Part shown: piece by piece, positions 8,463 to 17,682 of the stretch
How positions within the stretch are numbered: position 1 is the stretch's first letter
Layout: the number at the start of each line of letters is the position of its first letter
The notes under the pieces: generated by a model
Databases searched by the model: none
What the model was told of the DNA's origin: nothing
What the model saw: only the letters and a program-made list of their open reading frames with translations
Program-made: the position numbers and the translations under genes
Origin: Terana coerulea
Taxonomy: Eukaryota; Basidiomycota; Agaricomycetes; Polyporales; Phanerochaetaceae
DNA: 19,940 nucleotides
Direction: 5' to 3'
Assembly: GCA_024811115.1 (NCBI GenBank)
Contig: JAKOGH010000361.1
Location: forward strand, 1-19,940

Positions 8463-9509
8463 AAAAACGCATCTGATTCAGCTCACCGTCCGAGTCGTCG
8501 TCAATAATACTCAATATCGTTCGTCGCCTGTGATCGAGGACTAGTCATCCGGCGGTTCCACGCCCGACAAGGGCCATGACAAACTGTGAAGCGAGAGGCG
8601 GACCATCGAGCAGCATCTGAAGGTGCTGGTACACGCTGTCCGAGTCGGACGGCGAATATGATACACGCCGCATCGATGCGGCGACACGCGCCAGCGCGGG
8701 CGCAAGGGGTCAATGAGTCCGAGTCGGGTGGTGCGCCCTTGCCATCAGTCGGCCCGGTGATTGCCAAGCATCTCTCAGCCGGCATCGCGCTGGCCGGGGA
8801 TCCGCAGGGCGGGAGACAATGAGGTGATTTTATCGCCGCTGTCTTCATCATTTGCCATTGGCCGGCTTGTCGTCGACCGGTTCCTGGTGAAAGGTTTCGC
8901 AGATTAAGGAGGGTTTCAGCTACAACATAGGTGTGAAATTTGTCGAAGCAGCGGTGCTCGAAATGCGTCTGCAAATGCAGAATTTATTCTGGAAAGGGGT
9001 CTGCCTGCCCTCACAGATCCCACGTCTGTAAACGCAGCGTCGAGTAAGTATTGGCGAATCTCTTTGTAGAGCTCTACAGACTAGATACGTGCCGGCTCCG
9101 CCGACAAAAACCTTGCTTGGGTTTGTACAGGTGTAAACGTGTGCTGATTAAGCAGGACGACGGCGAGGAAGGGAACGGCCGTGGAAAAGGATGGGCGTCA
9201 GGCAAATGCCGGTAGGACGAAAAGTGGCTTCACATTAAAGGTTTCACAGTTACCTTGCAAGCAAGGTGATTCCTGCGGAAAGGCATCTAGTCTGCTAGGA
9301 AACGCCTGTATTCCAGGATGCGGCGCAACATCTCGCCATTCAGCGAGGGATGTTCATGGCCGTCGACATTGCTACGGACGACCGTATCTTTCCGGTATGA
9401 TGGACGAGCTCCGGCGTCAAAGCCTTCGGTTGCCTGATATGGGCGGACTAATGCGGTAGTCTGGCAGAGCACAAGTACGGGAGCCGGAACTCGATGGGCA
9501 TGCTATATA
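8463..9509. other. Gene-poor region upstream of the SDR gene
   Basis: No supported gene. A 157-codon minus-strand frame (8501-8974) shows no motif and no splice-consistent extension. Visible structure: a perfect 14-bp palindrome TGTAGAGCTCTACA at 9065-9078, and a near-palindrome ACCTTGCAAGCAAGGT around 9252-9267. Neither can be tied to a known site. Confidence 0.45.
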
Positions 9510-9732
9510 CTGTACCGGAATGTATGGTAGCAACGGGTCCGGGAGGCATGACCAAGCAATGTGCACAGAAGTTAGCAACCAGGCGCAAAAAAATTCCGTT
9601 TTGGGTAAGTTGGCGCGATTTTTGACGGAAATTCGTCCAATCTGAGGCCAAAATAGCGTGGCATTGGGCCTTATAAGCAACCCAGAAAGGGCTGTGTGAC
9701 GCGTGACGTTGCTACCATACATTCCGGTACAG
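9510..9732. mobile_element. Candidate 223-bp TA-flanked MITE
   Basis: Bases 9510-9535 and 9707-9732 are perfect 26-bp inverted copies of each other, starting CTGTACCGGAATGTATGG. TA occurs directly outside both ends (9508-9509 and 9733-9734). Short length, perfect terminal inverted repeats, a TA duplication and no coding capacity are the marks of a Tc1/mariner-type MITE. Perfect arms suggest fairly recent insertion. The terminal sequence differs from that of the element at 100-756, so the two belong to different families. Confidence 0.75.
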
Positions 9733-9960
9733 TATGGACACAACTCATTCATAAGTTCTTATTGGAATGACTATTAAAATACTGTGTATTGTTCTGTACT
9801 CCAAGAAATGCCTATTACCTACTAGACTAACGTACATTTGACTTCCTACTTCGAACATGGAGAGCGAATGCGGAGGAGATAGCGCAGCGACAGCAGCAAA
9901 GCAAAAGTCCGCGATGAAAACGGCGAAGGTAAATCAAGAAAAGCGACGCGGTGTGGAGAA
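9733..9960. other. 3' flank of the large Ser/Pro-rich gene
   Basis: This short AT-richer stretch lies between the MITE and the stop codon of the minus-strand gene and should hold its 3' UTR. Nothing else is seen. Confidence 0.4.
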
Positions 9961-12900
9961 TCAAGAAAGAACATCAGCGGGTTCGGCCGAATTGGCAGAG
10001 ACATCGGGCAAGTACAGGGTAGGCATTTCAAACTCGCTGAAGTGAAGCCGATGCACCGCCCACCGCGTCTCCATCTGTCTTCGCGCTTGAAGTTCCGTCA
10101 TCTGGCGAGGCGTCGGACAGTGCAGGCGTAGAACAAACACGTAATCGAGGTGGTCCAGCAGAAACCGCCGGGTAATATAGACGGTATTCGCCCCTTCCCT
10201 GACCCGCGGGCTTACGTCGACCAAGCGATCGGGCGAGAACTGCATCATTGAGGCAGAAAAACGATGAGTAGCGCTAAGGAAAAGGCGGATGGACACTTAC
10301 AGTCCACTTATCGATCGGCGACTTATCTGCAGCAGTGCCCCCTTCGTTTACGCTCACATACATGTCGCTGAGGAACGGCCAGTCGGTAGGCTGTCCGGAG
10401 AAGACTTGCTCAGGGGTCAAGCCGTCTAACTTCTGAAGCGCATGTCGTGGGAAGCGGTAGCAAGTCACGGAAATACACTTGCTTGAAGACACGTCACTTC
10501 GCAATATTGATGTCAATATACAAGTACTCCTCATAGGATAGCACGTTACTCACCCGGAGAACCCATATCTACCTGCCCATAACGAACAAGCCTGCGCCTG
10601 CTCAGCATCCAATGTGAACACTAGCTTGACGGGCTGTGGATCGCTGCAATCTAAGCCCCGCGCAAAACCGACGACTACTGCATCTTCCCCGAACATAGGC
10701 AAGGTGGCCAGCTGCTCCTCGGTAGGGATCGGCGGAAAGGTCTGGTCGTCCACTACCGGCGGAATACTCGCGCCCCACTCGATTTTGCCCAGATAGGATG
10801 ACAAGTCAACGAGCGGGAGACTATGGCCACCACCTGACGTCTTCACTGAGATGTGTTCTTCTTGTCCCGGCGCTGCCTCGATGCTTGACAGCCCTGCTGG
10901 CAGTGTCGCGCTTCTGCCATTGGCCGGGCCGAGCACAGAGGTCCCATTATGGCTGAGCCTGTTGCGCAGAGCCGGAATACGTACGACCAACTTCTCGTGG
11001 GGAGCTTTGGACTTCGTCGGCGTGTGCTGTGTCCCGGAAGGCGCGCTCTTGCGGCGCTGCTTCGACAGCGACAAAGGGGTCGAGGGGCTCCTGGACCGCG
11101 GCCTCTTCGAGGCGCCGCCTCCACTCACTCGACGATGGGCAGACGCGAGCGGCGGTTCGTCATCCGACTCTGAGGTTGAGCTCTTGGCCCCGTTGGCTTC
11201 CCGAGGTACATCAACGCCGCTTCTTCCGCGCCCAGCGTCGGATTCTGGATCGTCGACATCCATAGCATCGTGGGCATTGTGGGACCCGTGAGGTTCTTCC
11301 GTTGGCGGTCTGGACGTCCTGGAAATAACACCTGATGCAACTAACGTCGCCTCGCCTTCAGTGTCGCTACTGTGAAGCGCACGCAAGCTGCTGGAAAGCG
11401 CATCCATAGCCTCTGCCTCTGCCTGCCACAGCGGAACAGGCGCTGAATTGGGACCAGGCGGAGACACTGTCGAAGGTGGCACCTTCAGGCCGGGTGGTCC
11501 TTTCTTCTTGCCCATAACGACGGGCCTGACTGTGGAGGAAGATTCGGACGGTTGTGTCGATAAGGAAGACTCTAGAGGTTCCGTGTTCAGATTCGAAACC
11601 GACGAGGAAGACGTGGCTGGGGGCTCATCATGTTGGGCTTTGGAGCTCATCACTGAAGCTGGAATACCAGGCGGGCCTTTCTTCTTCTTCGGAGATGGTT
11701 TCACAGTGGGAGTGGGCCCGGAGGTAGGCGCACTCTCCGGGGCCTTCGCTTCAGAGCTGGATACGGCAATGCTGACCGGCACGGAAGTTTGAGCTTCACC
11801 GTCGATGGGAAGATACGCACGAGCAGGAGGCGTAGGGACAGCGACGAATACTGTTGCATTGGCCATAACTTCAGGGTACGGTACCGGAGTGTTGCGTGAG
11901 ACAGGCGCTTCCGCTGGAGCTTCCGGTGGTATAGTGGCAGGGGTAGGCGCAATGACATTGTCAGGGGCAAGCACTGACACAGGAGAAGCAGTAGCAGCAG
12001 GCTCTACGACTGGCCCTAAGTCAGATGCAGTCGTAGGCGTAAACGGCTGCGCAACGTCCAAATGGGTTAATGGCACGTCGCTCTTCGTCTTTGGTGGCTC
12101 TGTCTTCGCGAGGTCAGCATGAGGAGTACTTGCGGATACCTGGGAAGACGGCGATATGCTGAGTTGTGCAAACTTGGTGTGCGGTGCAGGGTCGGAGGAG
12201 TTGGGCGTCACTGTATCCTTAGGCTCTGTTGCACGGATTTCCTCGATGCTAGATTCAGGTACAACCATTTCCTCGTCGTTAGCGACGGTTCTTCGGGGCA
12301 CATCTATGCTCGGAGGGTGGAAAACGGGAAGAACAGGTGTAACCCTCTTCTCGTCTTCAGGGACAATTCTCAAGGGCCCAGTTATGTCCCGAGGGTGAAA
12401 AACAGGAAGAACGTGTGCAATCCGTTCCTCATCTTCAGGGATAGTTCTCGAGGGCACAGTTATGTCCCGAGGGTGAAAGACAGGAAGAACGTGTGCAGTC
12501 CTTTCCTCGTCTTCAGCGATGGTCCCCATGGGCACATCAATGTCAGGAAGATGGACGACGGGGAGATTAGATACAGAATCGGAGATGCGGGGAAGTGCCT
12601 CTTTAGGCTCCGTGGCAGGGACCTGCTCGGTGGTGGTCTCAGGCACAACCGTTGATTCACCCCTAGGGATCCCTCCACCGGGTACGTCGATATCTGGAAG
12701 GTAGACCGGGGAAGCATTGCGTAGGGATTATTATTTTGCTCAGGCACTGCCTGGAATGCGCCAGATAAAGACGCGTCGTCCACGCGGATTTCATCCGCGG
12801 TAGGTAGTTTCAAGATGTCTTCTTTCCCAGCATCCGTAGAACTGAGCGGTGCGACGCCCGAAGTTGGTGATTCTTCGACTACAGGGTCTACAGGTTCGAC

Positions 12901-14609
12901 TTGTCCATCTACCTGCATCCGATCCAGCTGTGTCTCTGTACCCGGCTCCGCTGCGTGGTCTCCTGATTCCGCCGCCGCCGGTGCCAAATGAGCAGGCAGG
13001 GTACCTTGCATAGCAGTCGAATTTTCTGGAGGTCGCTCCGGGGTTCCTCCGGCCTTATCTGCACAGAGCTTGCCATTTCTACTGGGCTATTTGACGGCGG
13101 GGGCGGCTATGCAGCTCGGTTTGCACAGGTGTGATATCTTGGTCATTCGATCCCATACGGCCTGGGACAACTGCCGTAGCCACGTCGTCCTTCTGCGTCT
13201 CCTTAGACTTCCTTGTCTCCTGGCCCTTGTGCTCCACATACCAGTCGACATCAGCCGTCAACCAGTCGTCAACGCCCAGACTTCTCTTCGTTTTTGCCTT
13301 CCGTTTGACAGGCGCAGACACACTTGTACTCGCAGTCGGACCGGCGGCGGACGGTACAGGTGCAGAGATAGATGCCACGGGCAAGGGTGCCGGTGCACTC
13401 ACCCAAGGTACGGTAGAAGCCGGAGACATCGTGGCCAAGGGAGGTCCCATAGCGGAGTGAGACGCGACGGAGTTGCTACTACCGGGACGCGACAACGGAG
13501 TGGGCTGCCGCTGACCTGCAGAACCAAAGCCGGCTTGTCTGGGACTGGGTACGACGGGAGAAATGAACTGGCTAGGTTCACCCTGAACGGGTGGTGGATA
13601 AACAGGCGAAGACATAGGTCTTTGCATTCCTACTAGGTATTGCGAAGCTGGAGAGGACGACGTAGATTGTACCGTAGCAGGACTGGCCGGCTTCGCATGC
13701 TGAAGATATGCGAAAGGTATGGGTGTACCGCTGGGACTGAGGGCGACGGGGTGTGAAGGTGAAGGCATGGTGGAACTGCTTGCAGAACGGGACTGTGGTT
13801 GCGCGGTCGACGCGGAAGGAATGTAGAGGGGTGCTGGCGTCGGTCTGTGCACTTCAATACTTTGAATCAGAGCTTCTAGTCTTGCTAGAATAACGCGCAT
13901 ATGATTGTCAATGAAGGAGATGTGCAGAGTCGCCAAACATGTGCTTACGTCGAAGCACCGCTTCAGTGAAGAAATGTCTGAACGGGTACATGGATCGCAC
14001 GAGCTTGACATACGGAATTGCCCAATAATCGAGGGCTGCGGGACATTGAGTGATATGGAAGGCCTGGTTTTTCGGCAAGTGATTTAAGCCCACTCTTCGA
14101 ATTGTCATCTGTGCTGTCTGGCATGAGGTAGTCAGCTTTCATCTGACGCTTCTACATGTTCTACTCGCTTTACCTCGAGGAGTAGCACAATCTAAAGACA
14201 ATTCAGTTCGCCAGTCAATCGCTGCAAGAAGGCTTCAACTCACCCAAGGGCGTGCAGCTGCATAGTACGCCTTGTCCTTGCTCAACCATCCCGCCAACTT
14301 CTCCGCACTCGACACATAGTTTCCGCCGTATGTGCTGTCCGACAGGTGCGCCTGAAACGTCGGAAAGAGCCTGTCGTTGTTCGGTATTGCTTCAGAAGAC
14401 ATGGGTATGAAGACCGCGGCGGACAGGGACGTCTTCGAGCTCGACGCGACTGCAGGAAGCCCTGGCTGCCTGACCTGCCTCAAGCCGCCATGGGAAAATG
14501 CAGAGGAAGTCGTCGAAGATGTCCGGGAGTGAGATTTACGGGCCTTCTCCGCTGAGCTGAGATCTGCCCGTTCATTTCTGGCTTGTGGGAGAATTGGCGG
14601 TGCGGACAT
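9961..14609 (-). CDS. Large Ser/Pro-rich protein with internal repeats and a PINIT-like C-terminal region
   Basis: Model on the minus strand: 14609-14244, 14191-14174 (18-nt exon), 14117-13949, 13884-13159, 13058-10554, 10481-10301, 10239-9961, giving about 1,414 aa if one base is added at the G run 12708-12711. The 100-nt intron 13158-13059 and the acceptor at 10482 are less certain. Residues are mostly Ser, Pro, Ala and Thr, as in disordered proteins. Basic clusters KRKAKTKR and KRPRSRSP with KQRRK suggest nuclear import. Four 26-residue repeats lie at 12272-12583 and two KKKGPPG motifs follow. The last 150 residues are ordered: WPFLSDMYVSVNEG, DVSPRVREGANTVYI and YVFVLRLH resemble the strand pattern of the PINIT domain of SUMO E3 ligases (Siz/PIAS), but no SP-RING follows. 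The start is uncertain; an upstream exon 14891-14629 could splice in phase to 14577. Function is not known. Confidence 0.75.
12272..12583 (-). repeat. Four tandem 78-bp coding repeats
   Basis: Within the large Ser/Pro-rich gene four 26-residue units follow each other. The core reads HVLPVFHPRDITVPSRTIPE, with each unit ending in DE. The first unit (SNLPVVHLPDIDVPMG) is the most different. A diverged half-copy precedes the array (LPDIDVPGGG), and the flanks on both sides contain related VVPE and ATEPK stretches, so a larger block was probably duplicated before the short units expanded. Confidence 0.85.
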
Positions 14610-15354
14610 CAGGACGCGAAACGCTCACGAAGCGGGCTCTTCAGACGGGGTCGCTTGGCGAGTTTTCTTGGTCGATATAAGCTGAAAGGGGCTGAGTGAA
14701 GTGTTCGAAGGTCCAGCACAAGGCTTTGACTGCTTGGTTGTTGAAAGCAGGGAGCGGGAGGGTGGCTGCAATATCCCGGTCATTTCGAGTCCGTCGGGCA
14801 AGCCCAGAGGCGATCGGGCGCTTCCCTGCTCACCGTGGGCGCCACAGCGCTTACATGCGTTAGAAAAGGTCATACTACCCTGGCTTACCATGCTTATCTC
14901 TGTTTACTGAGCTTCTGATCCTCCCGCTTACAGTCTACTATTCAGTTTCTTACTCGGCTCATATCCTATCTGGCTTTGTTCCCTCCGTCATCTCGCGCTC
15001 TCAATTCCTCTGCAATTTATTAACGTTCTCCGCCACCCGTCCGCACCCACTACACGCAGTACACCACCCGATGCTACTGAAGAATGTGTTACATACCTAT
15101 GACTGCGCTGGAAATCCTTCTTTCCGAATTGGTTCCGCTTATCCCTATCCTTGGAAAGGTTCCCAGGACAGGACGATAACAAGTGAGTCCCTTATCCCTA
15201 GAAGCCTTGCAATACACTGATTAGAGCCCAGGCTATGGCTCAGTGGTGCTATATGACATACTAGGCTTTCCTGCGCACGGGTACTCTCTAGGCAATTCTA
15301 CCTTGCTCTCTAACCGCGAAGTTCGAAGAGTTCTCAACATAACAGCCTGTGGCC
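14610..15354. promoter_or_regulatory. Divergent promoter region, large Ser/Pro-rich gene and amidase
   Basis: The large gene leaves to the left and the amidase to the right, so both promoters must lie here. Part of it may be coding: a minus-strand frame from the ATG at 14891 contains CKRCG and ends at a GTGAGC donor (14628) that would splice in phase to 14577. The remainder (14892-15354) shows no recognisable gene, and I could not single out a TATA box. Confidence 0.45.
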
Positions 15355-17369
15355 ATGCCCAACGGCAACGCAAGCGATCTGCACGCGCCGCCCGTTACAG
15401 AGGAGATTCTGCAGCATTCTGCTTCGACTCTAGGAGTCAAAGTTCCCGAGAAATGGGAAGCCGATTTCACAGTGATGCTACAGGCGGCGCGGGAGGGCAT
15501 GGAACAAGTCTTGGCCATGGAAGGTGCGCTGCAGCGTACTTTATGTTTTCATCTTACCTCTTATCTTTGGCTTGTCAGATTTTGTGCCTCAGGCAGACTT
15601 GGAACGCTTCCCGCGCAAAGACATCTCTCGGCCGCCTCCTGAAAGAATCCGCACAATGCATGGGCTCACAAGGTTACCGTTCAAAGCGCGAATGAAGAAG
15701 AGCTATCGCTCGGAGTCTTAGCAGGCCAGAAGATTGTACTGAAAGATAACATATGCCTCGCGGGGGTGCCGTGCGAGTTTGGTACGAAGGTGTTTGAGAA
15801 CTGGATCCCCCAGACGGACGCCACAGTTGTCACGCGTGTTCTGGAGGCTGGTGGAGCAGTGCGTATATCCTCATAGCGATGGGAGGAGTCTTATTCATGA
15901 CCGTTTTAGATCGTAGGGAAAGCGACATGCGAGAATTGTGAGCCATGGCAGCGTTATGCAGGAAGTGTTCTGATCATCGTTCGCAGTCTGCTCGTATGGC
16001 GTGTCCAACACCGCTGGGACAGGACCCGTAGGGAATCCTTACGACAAAACGCGGTCAGCGGGGGCTCCACCTCCGGGTGCGGTGTTCTCATCTCCTTGGG
16101 TGAAGCAGACCTCGGTATCGGCGGTGACCAGGGCGGCTCTATTCGTATCGTAGGTCATCTATTTGGCATGCCCGTCACTTCACTCATCTTTTGTTAGCCT
16201 GCTTCCCACTGTGGCATAGTCGGGTTGAAACCCACGTTTGGGCTTGTCCCTTACACGGGCATCATCTCCAGCGAAACCACTGTGGACCATACTGGGCCGA
16301 TGTCGCGGGACGTGCTATCGAACGCTTTGCTTCTACAGGCCATTGCGGGTGTTGACGAGATGGACGATCGTCAGCTTGCTGGGACGCCTTTCCCAGACCA
16401 GGTCCCGCACTACGTATCCCTTCTACAAGCAGCGAAGACGGCACGCGCACTGCTCAGCGTACCCGTGAAGGGTACGGGTGAAGCGCCGGGTGAGGTTAGG
16501 AAGATGCGAATCGGAGTCTTGAAGGAAGGCGAGACCTTCCAAGCGATGGACCCCGTGTAGCAAGATGTGTGAGGGAGGCGATTCAGAAGTTTCAGGAGCT
16601 GGGAGCCGAGATTGTGGAAGTGAGTGTACCTGGGCATACGCAAGTGCCTATATTAGGACGGGTCCACCGGTAGGTTCGGTCACAGGTGCAGTGCATGTAA
16701 AATTCTAACAAAGTTGCAGCATAGCGGCGAACTCGCTATTAGGTCGCCACACGAGCACTCGTCAAATTCACATGACGGACCTTACAGAGCGGTTGATGCC
16801 TTGGAGTCAGGAGAAATTCGACAAGTTGTGGTTCGTCGCTGCGTCGTACATGGTTTCTGGAGCATACGCAGAGAAAACTATCCCCAGGTAAGCCATTCCG
16901 TCGTACGCTCATTCCTCAAGTCGCTGCTGAGGAATGATTTCTGCAATAGCTGGACGGAAAGATCCATAACCTCATGCGTAAGCTGAAGTTCGACTATGAT
17001 AAAGTGCTGCAGGATGTCGATATCCTTGTCATGCCAACGTTGCCGTGGGTGGCTAAGAAGCTGCTGGTGGGTGTTGATTGAATATTCCATTCGCGCAAGT
17101 TCAACGTTAACATATATTTACAGCCGCAAGACGCTGCCCCGCTCGTTCACCTGAAGGACTATGACGGTCTCACTTCCAACACTTTACCATTCAATCTCAC
17201 CGGGCACCCTGCCTTGTCCATCCCCTGTGGTATGCTCCCGCCACCTGAAGGACCCGAAGACCTCAAGCTACCGGTTGGTATGCAGCTCGTCGGACGGTTC
17301 CACGATGAACTCGCGCTCTACAAGGCTGCGTTGGCTTGGAGCGATGCATACAACTGGAAGGAGTTGTAA
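15355..17369 (+). CDS. Amidase, amidase-signature family (fungal acetamidase type)
   Basis: Hydrolyses an amide to a carboxylate and ammonia; the substrate is unknown. Exons: 15355-15523, 15579-15858, 15910-15937, 15987-16149, 16198-16669, 16720-16887, 16950-17066, 17124-17369. Introns are 48-62 nt. The Ser-cisSer-Lys triad of the family is visible: Lys in VLKDNICLAG, cis-Ser in the AGGSTSG loop, nucleophile Ser in GGDQGGSIRIPAS. The C-terminal part includes LVMPTLP and LPFNLTGHPALSIPCG. As written, the frame breaks four times, each repaired by adding one base to a run: AAA at 15642, GGGGG at 16060, CCCC at 16551 and CCCC at 16882. With these the product is 548 aa, normal for the family, and all intron phases fit. 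It is either intact with sequencing errors or a young pseudogene. Shares its promoter region with the divergent large gene. Confidence 0.88.
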
Positions 17370-17682
17370 GAAGACGGTGTATGTAACGCATACTGCTACG
17401 AACTCCTGGGCCCGGAATGGAATACATTGGCATCAGCGGAAGCGTTATGACATCTGTTCAAGGCGTGTACAGTAATCTAGTAAGTAATTTTGAATGGAGG
17501 TAAGTAGCATAAGTAAATGATCATGAGAGATAAGCAAGATCTTACCAAGAAGATAAGATTGTGGCGTCGGATTGATAATCCTCGGGGACGGGCGCTAGCG
17601 GAATTTAGAGCATTCGTCACCGAGCTCGACTCTTGTTCCGCACCCTCACTCGCTCTGCGCAACCTCCACGGCCCGGGCGTGC
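17370..17682. other. Intergenic, amidase 3' end to Lon start
   Basis: About 310 bp that must hold the amidase 3' UTR and the Lon promoter. The part just before 17683 reads as a plausible Arg-rich leader peptide in another frame ([16 protein letters not shown]), so the true Lon start could lie upstream. No TATA box or other site stands out. Confidence 0.35.

Noticed and set aside
8501..8974. 157-codon minus-strand frame upstream of the SDR gene
   Set aside because: No motif, no recognisable homology and no promoter. It lies in a region that looks intergenic on all frames.
10843..12704. Plus-strand frames opposite the large Ser/Pro-rich gene
   Set aside because: Antisense shadows of a repetitive Ser/Pro-rich coding region; low complexity and no motif.
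9961..14891. Calling the large protein a SUMO E3 ligase
   Set aside because: The SP-RING needed for that activity is not seen, and the PINIT resemblance is by eye only.
16040..16080. Programmed ribosomal frameshifting as the explanation of the amidase frame break
   Set aside because: The break coincides with a plain G run, similar breaks occur in unrelated genes at unrelated runs, and no slippery heptamer with a downstream stem is evident. Missing bases are simpler.
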